Of a stretch of 64,000 nt of DNA, positions 19,369 through 30,774 are shown piece by piece. The translations under genes were made by a program, and so were the position numbers. Source of the stretch: Diploptera punctata (lineage: Eukaryota > Arthropoda > Insecta > Blattodea > Blaberidae); NCBI GenBank assembly GCA_030220185.1, contig JASPKZ010007283.1:829501-893500 (forward strand), in the 5' to 3' direction. The notes beneath the pieces are model-generated. The model saw only the letters and a list, made by a program, of their open reading frames with translations. It made no database searches and was not told the origin of the DNA. The first letter of the stretch is position 1, and every line of letters begins with the position of its first letter.

Positions 19369-19599
19369 AGCGTGTTTATAAATATTTGTTGTGTCACTTT
19401 CGGTATCATTCTATTATGTGGGATCGACGAGAATTTATACTTTTCTTTTCAAAAATCCTTTTACAGGTACAATCTCTTTAGATTAATTCCTTTGGAATTT
19501 GCTAAAATGATATTTTATATTTTGGGAAAACGACGACCTTCCTAAAATGTCGTCTCTGAAAACATTGTAACATTATCAACGGAAGACCCTAATATTAAT

Positions 19600-19929
19600 T
19601 AGGGTTGAAAAAAAGTAGCGGTATCAGGATAGTAACTAATTTCTATACACATTGTTTATGAAATGCGCGTCTTTGTCGAGCGTCTTACCTGCTTGCTCGG
19701 AGCGGAGAGTGTGTACATTCGACTCTCCTCACTAAAATACCTGTTTACGTGACGTGTGGTTATATCAGAATGCCGAAACAAAAATTGTGCAAATATGAGT
19801 CCGTTTCTACACCAATCGGACTGTACTAAAAGTCTGTCCCGAGTAGCGCGTGTCAACGTGTAGTTTGTAAACATAGCGTTCTAATTACGATGCAGCCCCG
19901 TCTATAACCAATACTTTTTTTCAGCCCTA
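19600..19929. mobile_element. MITE-like element with hAT-style ends
   Basis: Termini TAGGGTTGAAAAAAAGTA and its inverse TACTTTTTTTCAGCCCTA enclose 330 bases. A CTAATAT repeat lies near both outer edges (19589-19595 and 19930-19936), but on the left it is separated from the terminus by four bases. The (C/T)AGGG(T/C)TG start recalls hAT elements. The interior has no transposase, so the element would depend on another source. Confidence 0.5.
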
Positions 19930-20062
19930 CTAATATGAACGCACATGAAGGAGCTTGGAACTTTCAAAAGCTGAACATTTATTTTAGCACTTCTTGTTCT
20001 CATAAAACGGAAACCTTTGTTAAGGAATTAAAAAAAATTAACTGACCTATATCTGTCTTGAT

Positions 20063-20713
20063 AGAGTGAATCCAAAATTTACCGACAAACCTTCGCAAGT
20101 TGCTTAGTGATGTTTTGATAAAAGGATTCCATTGTCTAATTACCGAGCAATTTAATTGTTTTTGTTTTGTATAACTCAACTATTATTGCATATGTTTATT
20201 CGGAATATGATTGTTTTCAAATTACACTATTATACTGCATAAGGTAGTTGATCAAAATGTCCACCGCCAAGATCATGATAAACTTCACAGCGATGAATCA
20301 TGGGCTGACGCACAACGTTCTGTATTCTGAGGAGACTGGCGCACATCGTCAGCTATTGCTACAATCCAGCAAACACGTTTAGACAGGAGTCACTCACGTG
20401 ACCCCATTGTCCCATCTGGTGACCGAGCTGGTTATACAACACTTTCAGCATCGCTGTGAAGTTCTCCGAGATCATTGAGGTGGACATTTTGAACAATTAC
20501 TTTAAATTTAATCACTGTAACAGTCTAATTCGAAAAATAATCATATTCCGAGTAAACGATCAACAAAGTCAATTGAGTTAGGCCCTATATAAAACGTAAA
20601 CAATTGATTAACTCGACAATCTGCTACCGCAGACCATGATTTGGTAACATCAAAATTCTCAGAAAACATCTCTCAACACCTGTGATAGTTTGTCCATAGA
20701 GATTGGATTCACC
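20063..20713. mobile_element. MITE-like element with long imperfect inverted repeats
   Basis: Inverted similarity extends inward from GTGAATCCAA (left) and TTGGATTCAC (right) through ATTCGGAATATGATT and its inverse AATCATATTCCGAGT to AAAATGTCCACC and GGTGGACATTTTGAA. The arms are about 200 bases with gaps. The central 180 bases (a CACGTGACCCCATTGTCCC region) have no open frame. Class unknown; long-armed derivatives of mariner or similar elements look like this. Confidence 0.55.
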
Positions 20714-21160
20714 ATGTTATTTATATATATTAGTTCCCTAGGGAAAGGGTTTAAATGAAAAAAAAAGTTTTACTGCGACTGTTCTTTCATAACTTTGATA
20801 TCTGGTTAATTATACGCATGTAGCTTGTAGTCTGGAAAACGTCCGTGGGGTTTAAGTAACCCCTCTATGAGGGCGTGTCCGATGGGAAGAATTTAAAAAA
20901 TAATATAATAAACGACCGATATTAACTATTTTTTAGTTCGCTAAGCACATTGGTGGCAGTCCCTATAACATTTTCTTCTTCAAGTTCAAGGTTAAGCGGT
21001 AAGCCTGTGCCGACTCAAAGCACATTTAAACACACATTTGGCATCAAGAATATCTTGAGTGAGTGAGAGGATGAGAAGAGGTGAAAAATAACCAAGAAAG
21101 ATAGATATTAAATCTCGAATCCATACTTTTCGGTGTCTCTAACCTAATTGATGTCATGGA
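20714..21160. other. unassigned sequence
   Basis: No frame or repeat recognised. Confidence 0.3.
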
Positions 21161-21164
21161 GTAA

Positions 21165-21660
21165 TGTCGTCCCCCCCGCGCTGGTTCGATAAGCTTCCTG
21201 GGTGAAGGTTTTTTCGGAGGTTTTCTTCACCTATAAGACAAATGATCCCGCGCCGTAGCCGAGTGGTTAAGGCAACAGAGCCCTTGGCGCATAGCTACGG
21301 GACTTGCGCTTGTTCGGGTCTCCATGGGGGAGAATTTTTCTCATAGAATTTCGGCCAGTACGAGATCGATGCTCACCCAGCATCGTGAGGCATTTGGGTA
21401 GCTACAATAAGTAGCGGCTGAAGTAGAGAAAACCAACTATAACGGCTTGGGACCCGGTATGCTGATGACATCTCTTCCCTACACTGGCTGGATGATCGTC
21501 TACCTCTGTGATTAACATATGTCGATGTGAGGTCAGCAAACTGGATAGCAGGCCAAGGGCCTTTCAGGTCTGTCGTGCCATGGAGAAAAAAAGATAAGAC
21601 AAATGTTAGGAAACTTAAACCCAAATAGTTTCCTGAAACCATCTGGCCTTCGCAATCTTC
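21165..21660 (+). mobile_element. tRNA-derived SINE, family 1, split by a second SINE
   Basis: The left part (to 21244) has a degraded GGTTCGAT box B, GGGTGAAGGTTTTTTCGG and TTCACCTATAAGACAAATG. The right part (from 21594) resumes ATAAGACAAATGTTAGGAAA and CCCAAATAGTTTCCTG. ATAAGACAAATG is present on both sides because it was duplicated by the family 3 SINE in between. The 3' tail of the element is lost. Confidence 0.8.
21245..21593 (+). mobile_element. tRNA-derived SINE, family 3, complete
   Basis: Flanked by a perfect 12-bp duplication, ATAAGACAAATG (21233-21244 and 21594-21605). The head has GCCGTAGCCGAGTGGTTAAGG (box A region) and a box-B-like TGTTCGGGTCTCC. The body contains CTCACCCAGCATCGTGAGG, GGGTAGCTACAATAAGTA and CTACACTGGCTG, and the tail is an A-rich GAAAAAAAG. 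Other copies are at 44116-44433 and 9850-10052. This is the best preserved copy in the window. Confidence 0.88.
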
Positions 21661-22329
21661 TATTTCAAATTCACCTTGTTTGGTATGAACATATTAGTGG
21701 AAAGTGTCTTCTATTAAAATTTCGTGTGGTCTAGGAGGTAGCCTTTGACATTGAGCTGATCATTTCATGCCATTGTGTAGTCATGAACGTGTGTGTGTGA
21801 TAAATCATGTCCCTGTAAGGTCGTGTAGTGTAGGGCACCGATAGAGAGTTTAAACTAAACAGAAAATGCCAACCATTGCGTGCTGAAACCTGCCTTGTAA
21901 TTTCTTCCAGAGAAGCGTTGTGATTTACCAAGGCCGTGTCCACAAAATTATTTAACTACAAGGCATTAAAATCCTGCGCAAAACTATAGGGAAGTAGGCC
22001 TAATACAATTTCTGCGTTCCAACTCACTCCACTCCGCTCTTACTCAAGCAGGAAAATCTCAGTACAGTGGCTTGCCATTGCTGGATTCTGGCTTCCATTT
22101 CTGTGCCTTGCAGTTAAACGCGGCAGATTTTTTTTAACACGACCTTGGTACATCACAAGGTTTCTCTGTGAGGAATTTCAAGGTAGGTTACGGGATGCAT
22201 TAATTGACAGTTCACTTGTAAGATAAGAAATAACCTACGCTTTCTAATACCGACAATTTAATAGTATGCTTTACAATCTCCTAATCTTTATTTATATCAA
22301 TTTCTTCTTCGGTTGCAACATACTCATTT
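21661..22329. other. unassigned sequence
   Basis: No frame or repeat recognised; scattered short antisense frames only. Confidence 0.3.
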
Positions 22330-22691
22330 GAAAATTCCAGTATTCTGGTCTATAAGGAATCATTCACCAATCACATCCAGGAAAAATGCAACTCAGCAAT
22401 AAAGGCCACATTTGACATTCCAAATGTCGAAAAGCTGTCAATCGAAACAGCTATAAGACTATTTCACATTAAGATATCACCAATAGCGTGCTATGCAATC
22501 ACCACATTCTGGACTCAGTTAACCATAGCAAATCTGAAAAGACTGGAAATGGTCAAAATTGCCTACCTCCTGAGAGTACTTAGGGTTTCAAGGTCAACGA
22601 GCTCCCGACTCATATACCATCTAACCAAGACTGACTTCTTCATCAGAGAAATAGCGTTAAAATATAACCTGCCCCGGCCTACGAAGCACAC

Positions 22692-22780
<89 letters not shown>

Positions 22781-23090
22781 AGAAAAAGCAGAGGATATAG
22801 ACCCCGGATTCTTCCTGACCCCAGCGATGAACACCGAAAAATGGAAGGAACCGAACTTCTCCCTAAGACACGTGTTCACGACGAGCGCCACACACTATAG
22901 AGTATGTACCAATAAAGGGTTTCACCTCGCATCGAACCAGTGCCTCTGCAAGCTATGTGACCAAAAATGTCAACAATACCACCTTATTGACTGTATAGCA
23001 AGAAGAAAGCCTCTAAAATTCTATGCGGACGATAATAACTTTCAGTAATTGTATTATAATGTACACAGTGTGTTTAATAAATCTTTATAT
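22330..23090 (+). pseudogene. LINE G C-terminus, interrupted by a GA microsatellite
   Basis: The plus strand frame reads VYKESFTNHIQEKCNSAIKA, LSIETAIRLFHIKISPIACY, LKRLEMVKIAYLLRVLRVSR and YHLTKTDFFIREIALKYNLP. It then breaks at a 90-base (GA)n run (22694-22781). It resumes as NTEKWKEPNFSLRHVFTTSA, HRVC/YRVCTNKGFHLAS and CKLCDQKCQQYHLIDC, ending FYADDNNFQ and a stop at 23045-23047. The C-x2-C-x3-C-x3-H-x4-C array near the end is a plausible zinc knuckle of a LINE C-terminus. An AATAAA signal follows at 23080. RT is missing. Apart from the microsatellite the frame is well preserved. Confidence 0.6.
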
Positions 23091-24352
23091 TAGGAATTTT
23101 GATCTGGTATCTTTCCACAGTTCATCAGTTCTCAAGTTTGTTTAATTCAAATTATTTAGCGTTTGTTCCTCTCATAAGTAGATGTAATTAGATTTACAGA
23201 TGTAATTGTATTAAAATATACTTTAGAGCTCTCTGGGTGTCTACCCTTTATGAATGAGAATTAAATATAGTTTCTTTCTTATGATAACTGTTTTAGAGGA
23301 GTTTTTCTTGTTCTTTGTAATTGTTAGTCCATCATCACTCATGTGTCTGTAGCCATAACAATGTGTTCACTTGTATACCGTGCCGCGGCGCTGCTGACAG
23401 ATGTTTATCATATCAAGCATTAGCAAATGTTTAAAAAGTCTCTACAAATTCCACAGCGTTATTTTAATAAAGTTACTAATATTATTTTTAATACTTGCTA
23501 ACTGTAGCAATCACTCAGATAAACAGAAACAGGAAAAAAGTGTATAAAAATGTTATTTAAAACAGCACGTGGATATGAGGGGCGGCTACTGAGAGGAGTT
23601 GAGAGTCGTCGCTCCCCCCCCCCGTACCCTAGCATTCACATTTAGTGAATAAATTTATTTAGGAATTACATTTTAATGTTTATTTATAATCGCTTGCTTA
23701 AAATTCACATACGTTTATTGTTACTAATGTTACGTCATGTTAGGCCTACTTTATTACATCAATTATTTTACAATTCAACTCATTAATAACCAAAGAAACA
23801 AAATGGAAGCTGAATCATGACTTGCATTAATAATCCCGGATACACGCTCCACAATAATTTTTTGCAGTTTTCAAAATTTCGAAAAAAAAATGAAAAAAAA
23901 CACCAAGTATTGGAATTTTCGATTCAGACGAATCGCGAAGCTATTACTTGTTGAGACACGTGACGTAGTAAGTTCAGGCAATGCTTGTTTTCAAACGGCT
24001 GTAGCACGGAAACGGCAAGTTTCCGGACATGTTTTCTAATTCTAAATATTTTCAACTCAGTCCCCTCTAAAAGTCCTAGGAGTTTGTAAGGGGAATTTTA
24101 GAGCACCCTGCAGTGCTCACTTAAAGTGTGAACTGATATGTAGAAGAAGTTGAGAACTCGCACTTAGACACTACATTGTATAAATTTTGACGCGTGTGCG
24201 CGGTTACCATGATTACACGTACCAGCCGGCTCGTAATTACAAGCAGACTGATTCTCAGACACATTAAAAATTTGCTATGAAGATTGTTCTGCAGTATCGT
24301 TCTGCGTGGAAGTCATGCACACAGTACTTATAAAGTAGAATTAAAAAATATA
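23091..24352. other. unassigned AT-rich sequence
   Basis: No recognisable gene. A short GC-rich block with a C10 homopolymer at about 23618-23627 is the only compositional feature. Confidence 0.3.
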
Positions 24353-26572
24353 TAGACAACAATGTAGTAAGATAATACACAATGCCTAGAATAAGTTCAA
24401 AATTTGAACTACTTAGGTTGTGAAATATCGTATCAAGAAATGAACAAGATGTGAAGAAGAAAACACCAGATTTACACAAATCTTAGGAGTAATAAATGGT
24501 ACAATAAAACTGATCCACAAGAATAAATATATGTAATACTTCAGCATTGTCCTCCCTTTTATACGGAAGTGAGAATGGACAAGAAGAAAAAGATTCAGGA
24601 GCAGAATCAAAGCAACGGAAATAAAATTTCCCAAAAGAAGAGCAGGGTGCACTCGTTTAGATCGAAAACAAAATGAAGAAATTTTAGAACGATTAAAAGT
24701 AGAATGAGTAGATGAAAAACTCAAGGTATATAAATTAAACTAGCTAGACCATGGCGACATTCAGTAGCCAAAGCGCTACAAAAGCGCTTTAGCGCTTTAT
24801 ATGCAGCATACAATTTAGCGGGCAATAAAGCGCCCTAGCGGACTTGCAAGCTACTGCGTCGAAGTAAAAGTAGGCTGCAGACAGAAAAAACCGCTGCATC
24901 CATTGTGATTGTCTGGTTCATTCAGTTTAAACATGGCGTCTTTGTCTATAAACAATGTATGTTAGATGTACAAATTTGTGTTATTTATGTCTGGACATTA
25001 ATATATCAGTTATTTGAGGTGGCTACCCGTTTTAGACGAACATAAGTGATATATTAAGTAAAACTAAAGACAGTGATCATTTTAAGATTGTTATCAAGAT
25101 CAAGAATTTACGATTATAACCTCTTTTCATGTAAATCATTGTATTATTGACGAGTGAATGTTTTTTTATGGAAATTATATCCCCAGATGATTCATTCGCT
25201 AATACCTGGTGCCAAGTTAATTATAATTTTTGTTTTCAAATATATAAAATAAATTAGAATATTATGATTGTGCTCATGGGGTCTTTTCTGGAAGTGCTAC
25301 AGTGGCTGTCGAACCAATTTTCTCTACAGATAAAACGAACATTTGTACTCTTCTTTAAATGTGTAACACAATAAGAAAATTGTGTAATGGACAAAGAGAT
25401 GAACTGTGTATCTTATGTTTGTAATCTTTTCTGAATAAAGAGGCTTTGTGAAGTATCAGCCATAACTTGAATTCAAATATTACAATATTCTAGATTTCTT
25501 ATCTAAATTTGACCAGTGAAGATACAAATACTCAGTGTGATGTGCATGAATAATGTTAATGTATGAACAAAAAAAAAATTGCACTCTGCATAGGATTTTA
25601 ATCACAGCTGATCTATTATTATTTAATCTCCAACTTTATATACTATGTCCTATCATTGAGATACTGAGAGCCATTACTTGAACCAGGTATGAATAATTTT
25701 CACTTTAATTCCCAATTTATCGTAAAATGAAATGTGGTCTTATATCTTTTAATTCAAATGCATGTAGTCTCTCTTATAGGATATTGCTATTTACTGTATA
25801 ACACCATTAATCTTGGTGGTAAATGTTTTTCATATTATTATAAATGATTCAGTGATATACTATTTAGTGTAACACTTAACTTTACTAAGAAAGTGGCATT
25901 GCTAATGTTAGTGATTATATTAAATGATGTCTGCAAGTATGGTGAGTGAGAGGTTTTCTATAATTAACTGCTGTTATGACAGAATTTCACATATATGGTT
26001 GGAAATTACATATAATGTTTTGGTTTTATTTTAGCCACAAAGATTATGGTAGTTACTCTTACAAGTAATTAATATTTTCAGATGATGCAAAAAAATAATC
26101 AATTATTAAGAAAACTGTGTTTAGATTATTATAAATTGATATTTTTCTTTGTTTTCATTCCTATTCCTTAACAAATTTAAAATAAAGACGTATGTATGAA
26201 GTTTAAAAATTACAATGATGCCTTCCTATATACAATTGTTTGGTTGCTGTACTTAGGTCATGTCTTGCACCACTTACATTCATTTTGCACATATGCCTAT
26301 ATTTCCTGCATTTTATAATGTAACCCGTATTCCTCATAGATTTAAATATAGGCCTAAAAGTGTCAAATATTAAGTAAGAAATTATATGAATAAAATGGCT
26401 GAACAATGAAATAAAATTTGCCCTACAGCCCACCTGGCAATACTTTTAGTGTGGTTATTAAATATATGTGTTATGTGATGATGATGGAGCAAGATATGCA
26501 TCACATACAGAATTCGCAGGAGTGATGTTTAAATATAATAAAATAATTTCAAGTTGAGACCAACTCAGGGTC

Positions 26573-26760
26573 AGATCGAGAGATTAGATTAAGCCGATAT
26601 ATTTATATAGGTCTATAATTAACTAGGGTGCAGGCTGACTACATCTGATGAACGAAATGGATGAGATGAAAATGGGGAAAGGTGGAATAAAATTGTGGTA
26701 GGGGAAAATGGGAGAAACCCCTAAAGAACATGCCGTAGATCCGTTACCTCCACTACAAAA
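26573..26760 (+). repeat. dispersed repeat Y, copy 1
   Basis: It shares AACTCAGG-TC-GATC, GATGAACGAAATGGATGAG and GGTGGAATAAAATTGTGG with 59560-59770, where the middle is longer. No coding sequence. Class unknown, possibly SINE-like. Confidence 0.5.
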
Positions 26761-26863
26761 TCTATGTATAGTGACCGAGACTAATCAAGTTAAAAAAAGC
26801 TACTCTTACTAAAACACAAATTAATAAGATTAAACTAATAATAAATATTATAAATAAGGTTCT

Positions 26864-27537
26864 CGTCCGGCTGAACACTGTGAGAGAAATGAGTTTGGAA
26901 ATTTTTTTACATGGTCGGGTTACCAGCCCAGACGCACAACCACGTTCCTAGTGGATAGGGGTTTTATTTCGGAGTTTCCTTCTCGTAGACGGTTTGCTAA
27001 CCAAAGCTTTGGATTCCCATCTACCCATTGGCTTGCAGGTTTCCTCTTCCGCCTTCTTTACCGTTGAGAACAATTTTCTTTGTCCGCTTCTGAAGCCGTT
27101 GAGGTATCCCTCATTGGAGCTAGTTTGCTTCCCTTCTCCTCTTACTAGATAACAAGCTAGTTAAAATCCAGACTTCCCTATCTAGTCGTCTGGGTCATTA
27201 GGTACTGAGCCCTTCCACCACGACAAGGTCTAGCCCATGGGGGGGGGCTTCCTTAGAAGAACAAAATGCTGCACTAGATTGGATCGGATAAGGAATGAAG
27301 ATATAAGAACAGAGTTAAATATACATCCATTGGATGAGAAAATCAGAGAATATAGAGAGAAATTGTTTACACATGTGAAAAGAATGAATGTAACAAGATT
27401 ACCAAGAGCAGCATTCAACTACAAGCCAAGAGGTTCAAGGAATGTAGGAAGGCCAGTAAAAAGATGGACAGAACAACTGTGAGGCGGAACAGGCAATTTG
27501 CCTAGCCCGTGAAGTGAAGAAGAAGAAGAAGAATAAT
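26864..27537 (+). mobile_element. chimeric retro-insertion ending in LINE E
   Basis: Flanked by an 11-bp duplication, AATAAGGTTCT (26853-26863 and 27538-27548). The 3' half (from about 27250) is a LINE E C-terminus: RTKCCTRLDRIRNEDIRTEL, EKIREYREKLFTHVKRMN, PRAAFNYKPRGSRNVGRPVK, stop, then a (GAA)n tail. The same end occurs at 49100-49380. The 5' half (26864-27240) is different in character (GGGTTACCAGCCCAGACGCA, CTCGTAGACGGTTTGC), joined through a G9 run. The single duplication around the whole implies that it inserted as one chimeric molecule. Confidence 0.65.
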
Positions 27538-28092
27538 AATAAGGTTCTTGAGAAACCAGCGGTGAGAGGCGAGTATCAAATCGCTTGCGTCACGGAGCCG
27601 CCTGATATATTAATAATTAAAATAATACAAATTTTCTCGTTATAATAATATTTTATTTTAAACGATCTATTCGTCAATTTCATAAATTACATACATTAAA
27701 ATAAATCGTAAATTCTGTATATCCCTATTAGTATTATGATTAATTTCAATAGCATTGCGTAGTAATATGAGTAATGAGCCAATGAACAAATTTAAATTTG
27801 GCGGTATAGCTGCATGCAGCGGTCCATTCAATAAACTCCTTAAATTTTCGCTGCAAATGGCAGCCATTTTTGCTAAAGCGCTAGAGCGCTTTATTGCCCC
27901 CTAAATGCGCCCCCATGTCAAAAGAATGGATAATTCAAGAATCCCAAAAATGCTGATGCAATATAAACCCTAAGGATATCGAAGACCAGGAACACCTTTT
28001 AAAATACCACTAGATGGGACCGAAACAGGTCTACAAACGCCTAATTAGCGACGAATGATCATGATGATGATAGACAACAATGTATTTATTCA

Positions 28093-28822
28093 TAAGTAAT
28101 GCCACGAGTGATTTCCAAATTATCGATAAATTCACGACTCACAAAGTGAGGAGTGAATTTATAGAGAATTTGGAAATCAAGACTGGCATTTGTTAGAGCT
28201 ATTTAACGAATAACATTAAGCTGTTTACTCACAAATCATTATTTAACCATAGTTATTTTAAAATTTGTATATATTTAATGTAAATGGCGATGTTTGAAAA
28301 CAAATGAGAAACGATTGGTACGCTTCTTTTGCTTATTTATTCATCACGGCAACCAGATCATATTATTTGTTTATAAAGGATCGCAATATTGTAAGAATGC
28401 ACCCTAGTTGAGAAATTTATAACCAACATTATATGCATTAATTAATTTCTGACGTCCTATGATGTTAATACGTCAATTATATTTTTCTGCAACGTTATTT
28501 CCTGGAACATAATTCGTTTAAGAAAGTGCAAACAGGTTTCTTGTTTTGGTGGTATAATCAGTTGCTACAATTGTTTTTATATTATCTCCCGCAAACGCTA
28601 ATTGCTGACATTCGTGCACTATATATACAGTCAGGTAGCCACATGACGTTACTGCAAAATAATGCTATGACCTTCAGAATGTTAAAAAGGAGGAGCTTGA
28701 TTTTGAAGTGATTAAATTAAACTGATAAAATTCGAGGTGATAAACGACTGTGATTTGTTGTAAATAAAAAATCATTGAAATGTTATTCGTCATTGACTCC
28801 CATTTGGGGCATGAGTTATAAA
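28093..28822 (+). repeat. dispersed repeat R, copy 2, uninterrupted
   Basis: The most complete empty copy. It runs from AAGTAATGCCACGAGTGA through GGCGATGTTTGAAAAC, GATCGCAATATTGTAAG, TTTCTGCAACGTTATTTCC and GATTGGTTGTAAATAAA to CATTTGGGGCATGAG. It lacks the SINE and LINE A found in copy 1 and so defines their empty sites. Confidence 0.8.
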
Positions 28823-28879
28823 TAGTCACTAATAATTACCAGACCGCGAGTAATTGTTTACCATTTTTTTTCAATCTTC

Positions 28880-29146
28880 CAGGCTGTCATTTCGACACAT
28901 CTGGTGTTCTCTCCTGGCAATGGCTTAATTGTCCCCACTTCTGAAGTTGGGGCGCCTAGAAGTTACGTTACCCCGATGATATGATGGGTGATAAATGATA
29001 ATGAAGCACCAGGAGAGTTCTTAACCTAAAATTAACTTAAATTCCAGGCCATGGGCAACCTTTAAGGAAAAAATCCTGTGGTTTGACCGTGAATCGAACC
29101 CGGGACCTCATGAACAGTAGTCAGAAACGCTGACCACTAGCACTCA
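28880..29146 (-). mobile_element. tRNA-derived SINE, family 4
   Basis: On the minus strand, the head reads GCTAGTGGTCAGCGTTTCTG (box A) and GGGTTCGATTCACGG (box B). The body has AAATCCTGTGGTTTG-type, CATCACCCATCAT and GGCGCCCCAACTTCAGAAG blocks. A second copy lies at 59955-60257 on the plus strand. Confidence 0.75.
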
Positions 29147-29180
29147 ACTTATTTATTTTTACAACTTGCAGTAAATTAAC

Positions 29181-29214
<34 letters not shown>

Positions 29215-29399
29215 GCTGAATAAAAATAATAACAGCTGTGGATTTGATTACATAACAAAGTCACAGAAAATAGTGAAACATGATGTGAGCGTTTCATAAC
29301 GAGTTAATTGTGTTTCATAAACAGTAGCAGACGCCTTCAAGCAGAAATAGAATGATGTCAGATGTTACAAGGTATCAACATTGATTTTTATTTTATACT
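29147..29399. repeat. TA microsatellite and unassigned flank
   Basis: (TA)n at about 29183-29211, otherwise unassigned AT-rich sequence. Confidence 0.7.
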
Positions 29400-30420
29400 A
29401 GCTAATAGCCGGCGTGCGTGCTACACCTAAATAAATGATAATGTGTTTTTGTACTTAGTTGAATGAGTAAAAGGAAAAATAAATATAAATTTATATCATT
29501 AAACGTTTTAGATACCCCGTGCTGATTACCCGGCGTTGCCCGGGAATCTACGAATCTCGATGTACTTGGTATAAATGAGCTAAAAGACAAAATTCATTAT
29601 TTTGTGTTAAATCTAAAAGGATACCCACTGTGCGCTGCTATGCTTGCCCGGAAATCTACTTATCCCGATCTTCTTGGCATCAATGAAAGACAAAAATGGT
29701 TATTGTGAGTTATCCTTAACAGATAAACATATGCTGTTGTAGACTTTTCGGTAGAATGTTTTGAGATATTCAATTCCGTGTACAATAATTTTGTGTATTT
29801 GTTATGATTTAGGCAGCGTAAGCCATTTGAGCTTACAAAAAGCGACATTTTTCCACTTTTTTTTTCACTACAGAAGGTGATTTTTAAGGGTGAAGGACTT
29901 GAACATTTAAAGTCTCTTATAACCTGTAACCTTGCCGGGAAAATCCTAAAAAAATGTGCAAAAAGCCCCATGACAATCGGATGAATGGTTTGGCAGCACA
30001 TACTTGCTCGGAAATATACTTATCCCGATCTCCTTGGCATCAATAAAGATAAAATGGCTATTGTGTGTTATCTGTAAATGTTAAACATATGCTGTCACGG
30101 ACTTTTTTGTAGAGGTTTTTGAGATATTCAATTCTGTGCACATCAATTTTGTGTATTTGTTATGGTTTAGACAGTGTAACCCATTTAGGGATAAAAAAGA
30201 AGGGACTCTTTCAAGTTTTTCACTACAAAGGATGTTTTTAAAGGGTGTAGGAGTTGAGTATCTCAACTCTCTTATAACCTGTGTTCATCCCGGGAATCTC
30301 CTGAACATTTTGCAAAAGAACCCATTACAATCGGATCAACGGTATGGCCGCGCATGTAGTACGAACAAACAAACAAACCAACAAACAAAGAAACATACAT
30401 TCATTTTTATATCTTAGATC
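29400..30420 (+). repeat. tandem ~360-bp repeat of the CCCGGCGTTGCCCGGG type
   Basis: Two tandem units (about 29640-29999 and 30000-30360) share CGGAAAT-TACTTATCCCGAT, AAACATATGCTGT, TTTTGAGATATTCAATTC and GTGTATTTGTTATG. A partial unit precedes them at 29520-29620 (CCCGGCGTTGCCCGGGAATC). The array ends in a CAAACAAACAAAC run and TTTATATCTTAGAT. I have seen similar CCCGG-xx-TGCCCGGG repeats in other arthropods but cannot place the class. No coding sequence is evident. Confidence 0.6.
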
Positions 30421-30774
30421 TGCATAATACTGAGGCGTCTAGAAACAATCGGAGATTGGTGCATTAATTAATTTTGAGAGAATTACGTTTATAATCAGAT
30501 TCGTGTCAGTTACCATTGCTTTCTTTATTTTAGTTTATATCCTGTTTATACTTGTATTTCAAACAATTGACCCTCTGAACCATTAAGTTTGAGATTAAGT
30601 GTATTTACCTAAAATGTACATAACTCCTTTTGCTTTATTATGTATCCCTTTAGTATAATACACATACATACATTTTATGTACGTTGGTAAATCTAGGTCA
30701 CTAGGAGCCACACTCCACATCAGCCGCATTGATACATATTAGCGCTAGATGCATAATCGCTCCAATATTTTACG
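30421..30774. other. unassigned AT-rich sequence
   Basis: Probably includes decayed upstream parts of the following transposase fossil; nothing specific is recognised. Confidence 0.3.

Larger units (their letters stand above)
24754..27913. mobile_element. 3.16-kb element with CATG duplication and AGCGCT-rich ends
   Basis: CATG is found at 24750-24753 and 27914-27917, and the interrupted LINE H frame shows one CATG originally. The ends share an inverted motif: GGGCAATAAAGCGCCCTAGCG near 24820 and its counterpart CGCTAGAGCGCTTTATTGCCC near 27880. The left end has an extra ~55 bases with AAAGCGCTTTAGCGCTTTAT. Internal sequence is AT-rich and mostly noncoding. One 66-codon antisense frame (27867-27667, MAAICSENLRSLLNGPLHAA) starts near the right end, function unknown. 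A retro-insertion occupies 26864-27537. The superfamily is not obvious from a 4-bp CATG target. Confidence 0.6.
24367..28070 (+). mobile_element. LINE H 3' fragment with a 3.16-kb element inserted
   Basis: Flanked by a 14-bp duplication, TAGACAACAATGTA, at 24353-24366 and 28071-28084. The left coding part (about 24480-24748) reads INGTIKLIHKNK, RRAGCTRLDRKQNEEILERL and VDEKLKVYKLN. The right part (27918-28050) continues KRMDNSRIPKMLMQYKP and RRPGTPF, then an (ATG)n-like tail. Joining the two gives the common IP-LLYG to W-x-HV-RM to GRR-x-GRP LINE C-terminus. The break is exactly at CATG, duplicated around the insertion 24754-27913. Confidence 0.8.
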
